A stretch of 64,000 nt of DNA from Paenibacillus bovis (GTDB lineage Bacteria; Bacillota; Bacilli; Paenibacillales; Paenibacillaceae), in NCBI RefSeq assembly GCF_001421015.2, contig NZ_CP013023.1, positions 5,115,001 through 5,179,000 of the forward strand. Direction: 5' to 3'. The notes below the pieces were generated by a model. It was not told the DNA's origin. It was given only the letters and a program-made list of their open reading frames with translations, and searched no databases. The position numbers were made by a program, and so were the translations under genes. This document shows positions 42,785-52,828 of the stretch, piece by piece; positions within the stretch are counted from its first letter, which is position 1; every line of letters begins with the position of its first letter.

Positions 42785-44182
42785 TCATTTACGACGCCAT
42801 CTCATGCCCTGAGGCGTGTCTTCCAGCATAATACCCTGTGCAGACAGCAGATCGCGGATTTCATCAGCTCTTGCCCAGTTTTTACTACTGCGCGCTTCGA
42901 TACGTTCTGCGATCAGCTGCTCGACTTCTTCATCCAGAAGCTGCTCTTCTTCCCAGTACAGACGCAGTACTTCGTTCATTTCGTCAAATACTTGCAATAG
43001 AGCTTGCAGGGAAGCTTGTTGTACCACTTCACGCTGAAGCAGCAGGTTCGCTTCATTCACCCATTCGAAAACCGCAGTGATCGCATCCGGTGTATTGAAA
43101 TCATCCTGCATTTTCTCGTGGAACAGACTGCGGATCGCTTCTATACGGCCAACCAGCTCTGTATCTGCCGGAGAAGAAGTATCGGATGCGGACAGACGGT
43201 GTTTTACATTGCTGACAGCATTGGCAATACGTTCAATACTGTTCTCGGCCTGTGTCATCGTATCGTCTGTATAGTTAAGCGGATTGCGGTAGTGTGTCGA
43301 CAGCATCAGATAACGAATAGCTGCCGGCTTGTGATTTTTACGCAGATCCTTGACCAGAATCCCGTTACCGAGAGACTTGGACATTTTCTCATCGTCGATA
43401 CGGATAAAGCCGTTATGCATCCAATAGTTGGACAATGGCTTGCCGGTTACCGATTCCGATTGCGCGCATTCGCACTCATGGTGCGGGAACTGCAGATCCT
43501 GTCCACCGCCGTGAATATCCAGCGTATCTCCCAGATAGTGGCGTGCCATGGCAGAGCATTCGATATGCCAGCCTGGACGTCCTTGTCCCCATGGACTTTC
43601 CCAGAAAATCTCACCCGGTTTGGCAGCTTTCCAGAGTACAAAGTCTTCCGGATTTTCTTTGCGCTTGTCGACTTCGATCCGGATACCAAACTGCAGCTCA
43701 TCCAGCTTCTGGTGAGACAGCTTGCCATAGGAAGCAAATTTGCGGGTACGGAAGTAAACATCGCCTTCTTTTGGATAAGCATAACCGAGTTCGACCAGCT
43801 TATCGATAAACTGGACAATGATATCCATATTCTCGGTTACTCGTGGATGAATCGTCGCACGGCGAATGCCGAGACCTTCCAGATCTTCAAAATAAGCTGC
43901 GATAAAACGCTCTGCTACTTCAATAACGGTTGTATCCAGTTCTTCCGCTTTGCGAATCAGCTTGTCATCCACATCAGTGAAATTGACAACATAATCGACT
44001 TTATACTGCTGATTCTCCAAGTAGCTGCGTACCACATCAAAAAAGATCATCGGACGGGCATTACCAATATGGATATAGTCGTATACGGTAGGTCCGCACA
44101 CATACATTTTCACTTCACCCGGTGTCAGACTGACAAACTGTTCTTTCATGCGAGTCATTGTGTTATAGATTTGTAGTGACAT
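42785..44182 (-). CDS. cysS: Cysteinyl-tRNA synthetase
   Basis: A 465-aa class I synthetase. The HIGH-type motif is YDYIHIGNARP (near 30-40), the zinc ligands are in MYVCGPTV and later ECSAMARHYLGD/PHHECE, and the KMSKS motif is KMSKSLGNG. The ATG at 44182 has GAAGGGATG upstream; the longer frame (12 codons more) is not supported. Second gene behind the tRNA-Cys T-box, so its expression should rise when charged tRNA-Cys is scarce. Confidence 0.98.
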   Translation of the reverse strand: MSLQIYNTMTRMKEQFVSLTPGEVKMYVCGPTVYDYIHIGNARPMIFFDVVRSYLENQQYKVDYVVNFTDVDDKLIRKAEELDTTVIEVAERFIAAYFEDLEGLGIRRATIHPRVTENMDIIVQFIDKLVELGYAYPKEGDVYFRTRKFASYGKLSHQKLDELQFGIRIEVDKRKENPEDFVLWKAAKPGEIFWESPWGQGRPGWHIECSAMARHYLGDTLDIHGGGQDLQFPHHECECAQSESVTGKPLSNYWMHNGFIRIDDEKMSKSLGNGILVKDLRKNHKPAAIRYLMLSTHYRNPLNYTDDTMTQAENSIERIANAVSNVKHRLSASDTSSPADTELVGRIEAIRSLFHEKMQDDFNTPDAITAVFEWVNEANLLLQREVVQQASLQALLQVFDEMNEVLRLYWEEEQLLDEEVEQLIAERIEARSSKNWARADEIRDLLSAQGIMLEDTPQGMRWRRK

Positions 44183-44221
44183 ATTCTCATCCCTTCTCTG
44201 TATCCATGTATATTGCAATAA

Positions 44222-44881
44222 TTACGAAGAATGTCTGCTGCTATTCGGCTTGATTCCATTTTCCAGCTCCAGCTGCTTTTTGAGCTGCTCGATCTCCAGC
44301 TGCAGCTCAGCGAGTCGGGCGGCTACCGGATCGGGCATCTGGTGACTGAGCCGATCGGCCTTTTTGCCATCCTGAATAACAATTTTACCGGGGATGCCTA
44401 CTACTGTACTGTTGGGCGGCACTTCCCGCAGCACGACCGAGTTGGAACCGATATTGGAATTGGAGCCCACTGTAAAGGAACCAAGCACTTTGGCACCCGA
44501 GCCAATCACAACGTTATTGCCAATTGTCGGATGACGCTTGCCTTTTTCCTTGCCTGTCCCTCCAAGTGTGACCCCCTGATAAATGACCACATCGTCTCCA
44601 ATCTCGCAGGTCTCGCCAATCACGACCCCCATGCCGTGATCGATAAACAGACGGTTGCCGATTGTGGCTCCAGGATGAATCTCTATACCTGTCATAAAGC
44701 GGCTTGCCTGGGAAATGACGCGCGCGATAGTAAACCATCGTTTACAGTAAAACCAGTGGGCCAGACGGTGAGCCCAGATCGCATGCAATCCCGAATAGGT
44801 GAATATGACTTCAAACCAGCTGCGCGCTGCCGGATCATTATCGAACACAGCGCGAATATCGGACCTCATATTTTTCAGCAT
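44222..44881 (-). CDS. cysE: Serine O-acetyltransferase
   Basis: A 219-aa left-handed beta-helix enzyme that makes O-acetylserine, the carbon skeleton for cysteine. The hexapeptide-repeat core contains [21 protein letters not shown] and [20 protein letters not shown] with the catalytic His/Asp pairs. A C-terminal tail follows ([16 protein letters not shown]), so it may bind CysK. First gene of the T-box-controlled cysE-cysS unit; with cysH and sat elsewhere in the window it links sulfate reduction to cysteine synthesis. Confidence 0.97.
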   Translation of the reverse strand: MLKNMRSDIRAVFDNDPAARSWFEVIFTYSGLHAIWAHRLAHWFYCKRWFTIARVISQASRFMTGIEIHPGATIGNRLFIDHGMGVVIGETCEIGDDVVIYQGVTLGGTGKEKGKRHPTIGNNVVIGSGAKVLGSFTVGSNSNIGSNSVVLREVPPNSTVVGIPGKIVIQDGKKADRLSHQMPDPVAARLAELQLEIEQLKKQLELENGIKPNSSRHSS

Positions 44882-44913
44882 GACTTCTTCCCCTCTTTGG
44901 CTTGCGCCTCATT

Positions 44914-45299
44914 AAAAAACGCCCCCACAGCCGATTAGGGCTGCAGAGGCGTCTTCTTACGCGGTTCCACTCTGCTTGGGCAGCCTTATTGCTTCTTATC
45001 CTTTTAACAGGTCAAGAAAGGCTGTCCAACTTGTGCAGTCTGTAACGTAAGACCAGACGGCAAAATCTACTGCTGTTCACGTGCTTTCGTTCAAAATGAA
45101 GGAAAGACAACGGAAAAGGTTCGACTTTGCAGCTCACAGGTGCATGTTCAGCCTGTCTGAAGTGGATGATTTCCAGCTACCCATGAATGTAATTGCTCAT
45201 AGGGTCATCCTCTCTGGGACTTCATATTCAGGCTTACTTTTCCTGCTCAATGCTGTTATATCAATATGTTAACCATTTAAGTTTTAAATTAGCTGTCAG
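44914..45299 (-). ncRNA. T-box riboswitch sensing uncharged tRNA-Cys
   Basis: The minus-strand leader of cysE-cysS has a Stem I with a perfect AGCCTG/CAGGCT helix above and CAGG/CCTG below. The specifier loop GAACATGCA holds the Cys codon UGC at 45142-45144. The T-box core AGAGTGGAACCGCG is at about 44960-44973; its UGGA bulge (44966-44969) matches the UCCA acceptor end of tRNA-Cys, whose discriminator base is U. A terminator hairpin (ACGCC...GGGCGT) followed by TTTTTT lies at 44914-44952. Unacylated tRNA-Cys should favour the antiterminator and switch on cysE-cysS. Confidence 0.95.
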
Positions 45300-45305
45300 G
45301 TGATC

Positions 45306-45334
45306 ATTATAACGGACTCTACCTGATTAAACAA
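45306..45334 (-). promoter_or_regulatory. Promoter of the cysE-cysS T-box leader
   Basis: TTGTTT (45329-45334), a 17-bp spacer and a perfect TATAAT (45306-45311). Transcription would start near 45299. It explains how cysE-cysS is uncoupled from gltX upstream. The T-box leader plus this promoter fill the 528-bp gap. Confidence 0.75.
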
Positions 45335-45409
45335 TATGAATTATGCAGCCGGCAGCAATTTACGATCTTGCCTGCTTATTTCAAACGGCTGCTTTATGCC
45401 AATTGGAAA

Positions 45410-46873
45410 TCAGGACCCTTTGATCTGGGAAGCCAAACGTTCAATCACACGATCACGACCAAGCAGATATACCGTATGGTTAAGATCGCGTCCATGCATT
45501 TCGCCTGTCAGTGCTACACGGATCGGCATAAACAGCTGTTTTCCTTTATATCCGGTTTCTTTTTGAACTTCTTTGATCATTGCAGCTGCATGAGAAGGAC
45601 TGAATTCTTCGGAAGAACGGATTTTGTTCAGCAATGCTTCCAGAACCGTTTTGACATGCTCTTCACCCAGGATTTGCTGTTCTTCCTGGCCAAGCTCTAC
45701 ATGGGTACGGAAGAACATTTCGGACAACTCCACAATATCGGAAGCCGATACCATTTGCTCCTGATACAGGGCAACCAGATCATGTGCCCACTGCTGCTGT
45801 TCTTCGCTCAGTTCTGCCGGCAGGCGTCCTGCTTTTTGCAGATGAGGAATCGCCATTGCTGCGATACGGTCGGTATCGGCTTTTTTGATATACATGTTGT
45901 TCAAATGCGCCAGCTTGTTGGTATCGAATACCGCCGGGCTCTTGGATAGACGCTTGGCATCGAAGATCTTGATCAGTTCTTCACGGGAGAAAATTTCTTC
46001 TTCTCCTTCCGGTGACCAGCCCAGCAGCACGATAAAGTTGAACAGCGCTTCCGGCAGATAACCCAGCTGATCATACTGCTCGATAAACTGGATAATCGAC
46101 TCGTCGCGTTTGCTGAGCTTTTTGTGATTTTCGTTAACGATTAGCGTCATATGACCGAATTGCGGCGGCTCCCAGCCCAGTGCTTCGTAGATCATCAGCT
46201 GACGAGGCGTATTGGAGACATGATCTTCCCCGCGCAGAACATGGGAGATTTTCATAAGATAGTCGTCCAGTACAACTGCGAAGTTGTACGTTGGAATACC
46301 GTCTTTTTTGACAATAACAAAGTCACCGGTATCTTCGGTAGTAAACGAGATCTCGCCTTTGACAATATCATTGAATGTATAGGTTTTGTTCTCCGGTACA
46401 CGGAAACGGATGCTCGGCACACGGCCTTCCGCTTCAAAAGCAGCACACTGCTCAGGTGTCAGATCACGATGCTTGCCGGAATAACGCGGAGTTTCGCCTT
46501 TGGCAATCTGCTCTTCACGTTCCTGCTCCAGCTCTTCCTCGGTGCAGTAGCATTTGTAGGCCAGACCGCGATCCAGCAGATCCTGCCAGTGTTCACGGTA
46601 GATATCCAGACGCTCGGTCTGGCGATACGGTCCGTATTCACCACCAATATCGATACTTTCATCCCAGTCGATACCCAGCCATTTCAGGTAGGATAGCTGA
46701 TTTTCTTCACCACCGGCTACATTGCGCTTTACATCGGTATCCTCGATGCGGATCACGAATTTGCCACCCTGACTGCGGGCAAACAGATAATTAAACAATG
46801 CGGTACGGGCATTACCGATATGCAGATGTCCTGTAGGACTTGGTGCATATCGTACGCGAACTTCATTAGACAT
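45410..46873 (-). CDS. gltX: Glutamyl-tRNA synthetase
   Basis: A 487-aa class I enzyme with [11 protein letters not shown] (HIGH) at the N terminus and KLSKRDES (KMSKS-like) near residue 255. In Firmicutes this enzyme is often non-discriminating and charges tRNA-Gln too, with GatCAB correcting it; that is family knowledge, not shown here. AAGGAGG precedes the ATG; 25 bp separate it from ispF. Confidence 0.97.
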   Translation of the reverse strand: MSNEVRVRYAPSPTGHLHIGNARTALFNYLFARSQGGKFVIRIEDTDVKRNVAGGEENQLSYLKWLGIDWDESIDIGGEYGPYRQTERLDIYREHWQDLLDRGLAYKCYCTEEELEQEREEQIAKGETPRYSGKHRDLTPEQCAAFEAEGRVPSIRFRVPENKTYTFNDIVKGEISFTTEDTGDFVIVKKDGIPTYNFAVVLDDYLMKISHVLRGEDHVSNTPRQLMIYEALGWEPPQFGHMTLIVNENHKKLSKRDESIIQFIEQYDQLGYLPEALFNFIVLLGWSPEGEEEIFSREELIKIFDAKRLSKSPAVFDTNKLAHLNNMYIKKADTDRIAAMAIPHLQKAGRLPAELSEEQQQWAHDLVALYQEQMVSASDIVELSEMFFRTHVELGQEEQQILGEEHVKTVLEALLNKIRSSEEFSPSHAAAMIKEVQKETGYKGKQLFMPIRVALTGEMHGRDLNHTVYLLGRDRVIERLASQIKGS

Positions 46874-46898
46874 AATAGTATTTCCTCCTTAAACGTGA

Positions 46899-47375
46899 TT
46901 ACTCTTTGATCAGGCATACAACAGCCTGTGCAGCGATCCCTTCACCGCGACCGGTGAAGCCCAGCTGTTCGGTTGTTGTCGCCTTGACATTAACCTGGTC
47001 AATCTCCGCATCCAGGGCTTTGGCAATAACCTCTACCATCTGCGGAATATAAGGTGCCATTTTAGGCTTCTGGGCAATGATCGTTGCATCTACATTACCC
47101 AGGCGATAGCCGCGTTCACGGATCATTTTCCAGATATGCAGCATTAGCTTGAGGCTGTCTGCATCCTTGAATTCGGGATCGGTATCGGGAAAATGCTTGC
47201 CGATATCTCCCATGGCGAGTGCGCCCAGGATCGCATCAGTGATCGTATGCAGCAGTACATCCGCATCCGAATGACCGAGCAGTCCTTTTTCGTAGGGAAT
47301 CGTTACGCCGCCGATAATACACGGCCTTCCCTCTACCAGTTGGTGTACATCAAATCCCTGACCTATGCGAATCAT
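46899..47375 (-). CDS. ispF: 2-C-methyl-D-erythritol 2,4-cyclodiphosphate synthase
   Basis: A 158-aa enzyme of the MEP isoprenoid pathway. [20 protein letters not shown] provides metal ligands Asp and His, and [20 protein letters not shown] the rest; [14 protein letters not shown] is also diagnostic. Its ATG overlaps the ispD stop by 4 bp (ATGA), showing translational coupling of two consecutive-pathway enzymes. Confidence 0.97.
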   Translation of the reverse strand: MIRIGQGFDVHQLVEGRPCIIGGVTIPYEKGLLGHSDADVLLHTITDAILGALAMGDIGKHFPDTDPEFKDADSLKLMLHIWKMIRERGYRLGNVDATIIAQKPKMAPYIPQMVEVIAKALDAEIDQVNVKATTTEQLGFTGRGEGIAAQAVVCLIKE

Positions 47376-48070
47376 ATATGACTCTCTCCTTTGCGTTCCA
47401 GTAAGTAAGCAGCATAATCCAGATCATCCGGTGTAGTGATCTTTATATTTGTATAGCTGCCTTCTACAACAGCTACCGTTATTCCCAGACGCTCTACCAG
47501 CATGGCATCATCGGTGCCGCGGAAGTCCTGTTGCTCGGCGTGCTGATGAGCATCCAGCAGATCGCTGCGCCGAAACGTCTGCGGCGTCTGGATCGCCCAT
47601 AGACTGCTGCGATCCGGCGTTCCGATAATCTGTCTGTTTGGATTGACCTGCTTGATCGTATCCTTGACCGGGACAGCCAGTACAGATGCACCGGCTTCTA
47701 CTGCCGTATCATAACACTGCTGGATATGATCTTGGGTCACAAAAGGACGGACTCCGTCATGCACCATCACCCATTCGGTAGTCAGATGCTGCAGACCGTT
47801 CAAAACCGATTCCTGACGATCACGACCGCCAGCTGCTACATGAACCACTTTGGTCAAACCGTATTGTTTGACCCAGTCTCTGCAGCGTTCAACATCCTCT
47901 GCTCCCGTAACCATAACGATCTCACCCACAATAGATGAACGTTCAAAAACCTCCAGCGTATGTATGATGATCGGCTTATCCTGAAGTTTCAGATACTGCT
48001 TGCTCTCTGTCGTGCCCATGCGTGAACCTTTGCCTGCAGCTACGACGATTACACCCGCCTTATTCGCCAT
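47372..48070 (-). CDS. ispD: 2-C-methyl-D-erythritol 4-phosphate cytidylyltransferase
   Basis: A 232-aa MEP-pathway enzyme. The nucleotide-binding [18 protein letters not shown] and the [16 protein letters not shown] block are diagnostic. I chose the ATG at 48070: it gives the family length and has AAGGA 8 nt upstream; an ATG three codons earlier is too close to that site. Confidence 0.95.
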   Translation of the reverse strand: MANKAGVIVVAAGKGSRMGTTESKQYLKLQDKPIIIHTLEVFERSSIVGEIVMVTGAEDVERCRDWVKQYGLTKVVHVAAGGRDRQESVLNGLQHLTTEWVMVHDGVRPFVTQDHIQQCYDTAVEAGASVLAVPVKDTIKQVNPNRQIIGTPDRSSLWAIQTPQTFRRSDLLDAHQHAEQQDFRGTDDAMLVERLGITVAVVEGSYTNIKITTPDDLDYAAYLLERKGESHI

Positions 48071-48181
48071 AATCCCCATCCTTATCTTTCCAGTCCGCCA
48101 TCCCGCATCTTTCCAGGACGTCTCAAATCCCATTCCTTAATAATATACCCGCTGCATCTGCAGCACAACCTATTAGATTAT

Positions 48182-48221
48182 CCCTGTTATCTTAGCCTGC
48201 TGCCAAACGAGGATAACAGGG
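48182..48221 (-). repeat. 10-bp perfect inverted repeat between the PIN-TRAM gene and ispD
   Basis: CCCTGTTATC (48182-48191) and GATAACAGGG (48212-48221) with a 20-nt loop, 14 bp beyond the PIN-TRAM stop. There is no T-run on the minus strand. Possible weak terminator or processing site. Confidence 0.5.
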
Positions 48222-48234
48222 CATTATAATCCGC

Positions 48235-49266
48235 TTAATTAGATATATAGGGTTTGGCAAATACCATTTTGCCATTGGCAGTCTGCAGGGCACTGGTTAC
48301 GATCACTTCAATCGCCCGCCCCATATGTTCGCGCCCCTGCTCGACTACAATCATAGTCCCATCATCCAGATAAGCTACTCCCTGACCTTGTTCCTTGCCA
48401 GCTTTGGTAACCGAGACAACAAGCAGCTGTCCGGCAATAAGCTGCTGTTTCAACATGGACGCGAGATGATTGACATTCAAGACACGTATTTGATGCAGCT
48501 CACTAATTTTTTGCAAATTGGTATCATTGGTTAGCAGTACCGCATTGTGGTTTCTTGCCAGCTGAACCAGCTTGTCATCGGCACTCATCGCTTCGGGAAG
48601 GTTGGTATACAAAATGTCCAGCTGTTCCAGCTGACGCAGTCGATTCAACATATCCAGCCCACGTTTTCCCCGCTCACGACGCAGCAGATCGGCAGCATCT
48701 GCCAGCAGCTGCAGTTCATGCAGTACAAAGTCCGGAACCAGCAGCTGCCCTTCCAAAAAGCCTGCCTGGATAATATGCTCGATTCTTCCATCAATAATAA
48801 TATTGGTATCCATTATTTTGGGAGAGATGGTATTAGTGGGGGACTGTTCGACCAATCGTTCTACAGATCCCACGGCTGCAGAGTCGGAATCCATTTTTCT
48901 ATTTGTCCAGCTTGTCATTTCTATGGCATATTCATAACTCAGCCGCAGTCCTGCATAGCCAAAAGCCAGCATGAACAGTGATCTTATAATTTCATATCCT
49001 TGCCCCCACCAAGAGAAGATAAGCGCACCTACCGCTCCTGCTACCCATCCCGCCAACAATCCTGCGGCGATAATGATCAGCTGTATTACCGATAGCGGTT
49101 CTGCTTTGCTTCTGCGGCTCTGTGGCAGACGCATCATCAGATTGCGGCAAAACCATATCAGCAGAAAAGCGATAATCAGCATCATAATTCCGTCGACTGC
49201 CATTTTCCCTGTGAACTGTCCACCCTGCAGCAGTCCATTACCCCATTCTCTCCATTGCTCCAGCAT
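48235..49266 (-). CDS. PIN-TRAM membrane protein (YacL-like)
   Basis: A 343-aa protein with membrane helices near 25-45, 58-75 and 78-110, then a PIN-like nuclease domain (about 150-275: MDTNIIIDGRIEHIIQAGFL, with acidic residues in LLTNDTNLQKI) and a TRAM domain at the C terminus (about 280-340). Family members are widespread in Firmicutes beside disA/radA; function is not established. The ATG follows AAAGGAGA. Confidence 0.92.
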   Translation of the reverse strand: MLEQWREWGNGLLQGGQFTGKMAVDGIMMLIIAFLLIWFCRNLMMRLPQSRRSKAEPLSVIQLIIIAAGLLAGWVAGAVGALIFSWWGQGYEIIRSLFMLAFGYAGLRLSYEYAIEMTSWTNRKMDSDSAAVGSVERLVEQSPTNTISPKIMDTNIIIDGRIEHIIQAGFLEGQLLVPDFVLHELQLLADAADLLRRERGKRGLDMLNRLRQLEQLDILYTNLPEAMSADDKLVQLARNHNAVLLTNDTNLQKISELHQIRVLNVNHLASMLKQQLIAGQLLVVSVTKAGKEQGQGVAYLDDGTMIVVEQGREHMGRAIEVIVTSALQTANGKMVFAKPYISN

Positions 49267-49305
49267 ATACCTGTCTCCTTTGTATTCATTCCGACTATTT
49301 GGACA

Positions 49306-49350
49306 TAAAAAAAAGCATTTATTCTCTGTTACGCTAGAGAAATAAATGCT
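49306..49350 (-). terminator. Terminator after pssA
   Basis: AGCATTTATT...AATAAATGCT with CTCT/AGAG inside and TTTTTTTT after it on the minus strand. It lies just beyond the pssA stop and ahead of the PIN-TRAM gene. Confidence 0.9.
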
Positions 49351-49378
49351 TCTTTATTCATCATATCATGCCATCATC

Positions 49379-50104
49379 TTAACGAAGGGATTCTTTGGAA
49401 GAGTTGTCTTCGTCCTGATGCTTACGACGTCGGGTCAGCTGGCGTATATTTTGTTGGAAACCATACAATGCATACAGTGCCAGTGGCACAAAAATCAGTT
49501 TGGATACTTGATCCGGGAACATAATAGCAATCACAACCGCTACGATAATAACGAATGGAGCCAGCCATAATGCTTTGCGCGGAACACCTACTTTTTTGAA
49601 GTTGGGATATTTCACACGGCTTACCATCAGGTAAGACAATATTAATGTGCTGATCACCATATACGGTGTAGAGACTTCGTTATGAAATAAGGATAAAGTT
49701 GCCAGTACGCCGCCTGCTGCCGGAATTGGCAGACCGGTGAAGTAACCGGGTACTCCTGCTTTTACATTGAAACGTGCCAGACGCATTGCGCCGCACATCG
49801 GGAAAATTAGCGAAGCCACGACTGCGAGCACCGGGTTGATATCATGAAAGGCAATACCGTACATGATAATAATAGGTGCTACACCGAACGATACCAGATC
49901 AGACAGCGAATCCAGCTCTTTGCCAAGTTCACTCTGGGCATTCAGTGCTCTGGCCATACGACCATCCAGCCCGTCCATTAACATTGCTACAATTACCATG
50001 ATCGCTGCCAGACTATAGTTATCATTCAACGACAGTAAAATAGCCACCATTCCAAGTCCCAGGTTAAACAGCGTACACAGGTTTGGAATTGATTTTGTTA
50101 TCAT
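49379..50104 (-). CDS. pssA: CDP-diacylglycerol-serine O-phosphatidyltransferase
   Basis: A 241-aa membrane enzyme that makes phosphatidylserine, the precursor of phosphatidylethanolamine. The CDP-alcohol phosphatidyltransferase motif is DGLDGRMARALNAQSELG and its continuation KELDSLSD (DGxxAR(x)8GxxxDxxxD) near residues 45-70. Several further membrane helices follow, then a basic tail (RRRKHQDEDNSSKES). A strong terminator ends it. Its position between disA and the PIN-TRAM gene differs from B. subtilis, where these are adjacent. Confidence 0.93.
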   Translation of the reverse strand: MITKSIPNLCTLFNLGLGMVAILLSLNDNYSLAAIMVIVAMLMDGLDGRMARALNAQSELGKELDSLSDLVSFGVAPIIIMYGIAFHDINPVLAVVASLIFPMCGAMRLARFNVKAGVPGYFTGLPIPAAGGVLATLSLFHNEVSTPYMVISTLILSYLMVSRVKYPNFKKVGVPRKALWLAPFVIIVAVVIAIMFPDQVSKLIFVPLALYALYGFQQNIRQLTRRRKHQDEDNSSKESLR

Positions 50105-50159
50105 TTTGTCACCTCAAAGATGGATATATTAACCAATTAACTTTACGATTCTAACGCTT

Positions 50160-51236
50160 TTAGATTTGTCTGTCAATAAATACTTGTTCCTGGATGCGCT
50201 CCAGACCGGCACGAATCGTTCTTGCCCGTACTTCTCCAATGCCATCCACTTCATCCAGCTCTTCGATACTTGCCCCGATTACCTGATGCAGGGCTTCAAA
50301 ACGCTCGACCAAATTGTGGATAATCACATTCGGCAGTCTCGGGATTTTGTTCAGTACACGATATCCGCGGGCATGCACCACTTCTTCCGACTGGGCAATC
50401 GCTACAGGGTAACCCAGCATTTTGACAATCTGCGTGATATCCATGAGTTCATTATCGGTAATCCGCTTAAGGTTATTTACAATTTCATTCAGTTTGTCTT
50501 CACTGCAATCGCGTCCATAGTCTTTGAGCAGCAGCCGGAATTCCTCTTCCGTATTGCCGACCATTTCTTCCATCTGCATAGAAATGAGTCGGCCTTCTGC
50601 ACCGAGTTCCGTAATATAGCGGCTAATCTCGGTCTGGATGCGCAGCACCATCTCTACACGCTGGATTACGCCGGCGACTTCGGAAATGGTAACCATCTGT
50701 TCAAATTCCGAAGCAGTCAGGTTGGTCAGCGCCTGACTCAATACCGCCTGATAGCGTTCCAGGGTCTGGATCGCCTGATTGGCTTTGGTCAGGATTACAC
50801 CGATCTCTTTGAGCGCATAACGCAAATTGCCCTTGTAGAGCGTAATAATATTACGGCGCTGCGAGATCGAAATAACCAGCTCTCCGGTCTGCTTGGCTAC
50901 CCGCTCTGCTGTACGGTGACGAATTCCCGTCTCAATCGAGGAGATGGAAGAATCCGGGATCAGCTGCGTATTCGCATAGAGAATCCGCTTCAGATCGCCA
51001 CTTAGAATAATAGCGCCATCCATTTTGGCCAACTCATACAAATAGTTGGGAGAAAATTCGCAATCGATGGAAAAGCCGCCATCTACCACTTCCATTAACT
51101 GGGGCGTTGAGCCGACCACAATAAGTCCACCCGTTTTGGCCCGTAATACGTTTTCGAGTCCATCCCGGAATGCCGTACCTGGCGCTACCATTTTCAGCAG
51201 GCGATTGATTTTCTCTGCTTGACTGATTTCCTTCAT
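50160..51236 (-). CDS. disA: DNA integrity scanning diadenylate cyclase DisA
   Basis: A 358-aa enzyme that makes c-di-AMP and monitors DNA before sporulation. The DAC domain has DGA (73-75) and RHR (106-108); the linker is helical, and a C-terminal helix-hairpin-helix ([19 protein letters not shown], then [18 protein letters not shown]) binds branched DNA. GGGGGA precedes the ATG; 12 bp separate it from radA, whose product interacts with DisA in Bacillus. Confidence 0.97.
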   Translation of the reverse strand: MKEISQAEKINRLLKMVAPGTAFRDGLENVLRAKTGGLIVVGSTPQLMEVVDGGFSIDCEFSPNYLYELAKMDGAIILSGDLKRILYANTQLIPDSSISSIETGIRHRTAERVAKQTGELVISISQRRNIITLYKGNLRYALKEIGVILTKANQAIQTLERYQAVLSQALTNLTASEFEQMVTISEVAGVIQRVEMVLRIQTEISRYITELGAEGRLISMQMEEMVGNTEEEFRLLLKDYGRDCSEDKLNEIVNNLKRITDNELMDITQIVKMLGYPVAIAQSEEVVHARGYRVLNKIPRLPNVIIHNLVERFEALHQVIGASIEELDEVDGIGEVRARTIRAGLERIQEQVFIDRQI

Positions 51237-51248
51237 CTACTGTTCCCC

Positions 51249-52619
51249 CTAATCCAACGCAGCCTTTAATGCTTCCGCTACCGTATTTACACCGATTAAT
51301 TGAATATCCTTGGGATGCTTCCACCCCTTGAGACTTTTCTCTGGCAAAATGACCCGTTTGAATCCCAGCTTGGCCGCTTCCTTGACCCGCTGCTCTGCTC
51401 TGGACACGGCGCGCACCTCACCGGTCAGACCGATTTCTCCAAAAATTACATCATCCGGCTTGGTAGGTGCATCCCGGAAACTGGAAGCCAGACTGACCGC
51501 GATTGCCAGATCGACAGCCGGCTCATCCAGTTTGACGCCCCCTGCCACATTCAGGTACGCATCCTGATTTTGCAGGAACATGCCCATGCGTTTTTCGAGT
51601 ACGGCAATAATCAAAGACAGACGGTTATTATCTACACCGGTCCCCATTCGCCGCGGAGATGGAAAATGTGTGGCCGCTACCAGCGCCTGCAGTTCAACCA
51701 GCATCGGACGCGTACCCTCCATACTGGCGACAACAGTCGAACCGGCTGCTCCCATAGCACGTTCGGACAGGAACAATTCCGAAGGATTGGACACTTCCGT
51801 CAATCCTTCTTCATGCATTTCAAAAATCCCCATCTCGTTTGTCGAGCCAAAACGGTTCTTCACTGCCCGCAGAATCCGGTACGTATGATGGCGCTCCCCT
51901 TCAAAGTACAATACGCAGTCCACCATATGCTCCAGCATCCGCGGACCGGCGATTGCACCTTCCTTGGTTACATGACCGACCAGCACGGTAGCGATGCCTC
52001 GAATTTTCGCGACACGCATAAATCGTGACGTACATTCGCGAACCTGGGATACACTGCCCGGTGCACTGGTTACTTCCGGCTGATATACCGTCTGTATAGA
52101 GTCAATAACCAAAAAATTGGGATTCAAATTGTCAATTGCTTCCTCGATCAGATCCATATTGCTTTCACACAGTACAAAAAGCTCATCAGATAGCGCATCC
52201 AGACGCTCTGCACGCAGTTTGGTCTGCCGAACAGATTCCTCTCCGGAAATATACAATACACGCAGTCCCGCCTGTGTCAGCGCATGCGACGTCTGCAGCA
52301 GCAACGTCGATTTACCGATACCCGGATCACCACCGACCAGTACCAGCGAGCCAGGTACGACGCCGCCACCCAGTACGCGGTTCAGCTCCTGAATCCCTGT
52401 CTGGATACGAGGTTCCTTGCCTGCCTCGATCTCTGTAATCGCCTGAGGTTTTTGCTTGGTCTGGAACAAGGAAGAATTCATTCCCTGTGTTTTGACCGCT
52501 GTGCTCTCTTTCTCCTCCACCATGGTATTCCAGGCCTGGCATCCCGGACACTTGCCATACCATTTGGGAGATTCATATCCACAATCCGTACAGAAAAACT
52601 TCGTTTTCACCTTTGCCAT
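51249..52619 (-). CDS. radA: DNA repair protein RadA
   Basis: A 456-aa branch-migration helicase. The zinc finger has C10, C13, C24 and C27; the Walker A is GGDPGIGKS (96-104); the RadA-specific KNRFG is at 254-258; and the C-terminal Lon-protease-like domain lacks a catalytic Ser context. ATG follows AAAGGGACGTCC. Upstream lie the clpC terminator and a small GTTAAC inverted repeat (52642-52659). Confidence 0.97.
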   Translation of the reverse strand: MAKVKTKFFCTDCGYESPKWYGKCPGCQAWNTMVEEKESTAVKTQGMNSSLFQTKQKPQAITEIEAGKEPRIQTGIQELNRVLGGGVVPGSLVLVGGDPGIGKSTLLLQTSHALTQAGLRVLYISGEESVRQTKLRAERLDALSDELFVLCESNMDLIEEAIDNLNPNFLVIDSIQTVYQPEVTSAPGSVSQVRECTSRFMRVAKIRGIATVLVGHVTKEGAIAGPRMLEHMVDCVLYFEGERHHTYRILRAVKNRFGSTNEMGIFEMHEEGLTEVSNPSELFLSERAMGAAGSTVVASMEGTRPMLVELQALVAATHFPSPRRMGTGVDNNRLSLIIAVLEKRMGMFLQNQDAYLNVAGGVKLDEPAVDLAIAVSLASSFRDAPTKPDDVIFGEIGLTGEVRAVSRAEQRVKEAAKLGFKRVILPEKSLKGWKHPKDIQLIGVNTVAEALKAALD

Positions 52620-52718
52620 GGACGTCCCTTTCTATATATACGTTAACCGAACAGTTAACATCTCATATCTTTTTATTGTATTGCAATGTTTTGAATTTTA
52701 CATTCTATTCTATTATAA

Positions 52719-52768
52719 CATTAAAAAGGTTGATTCCGCGGGCGATTTTGCCTTTGGAATCAACCTTT
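52719..52768 (-). terminator. Terminator of the ctsR-clpC operon
   Basis: A 13-bp perfect stem (AAAGGTTGATTCC / GGAATCAACCTTT) with an 18-nt loop, followed by TTTTTAATG on the minus strand. It lies 60 bp after clpC and separates it from radA. Confidence 0.85.
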
Positions 52769-52828
52769 ATTTATGCATTATATCTACTGGTACTCTTTCA
52801 TTCCTTACAGCAATGGAGAGCGCCTTGG

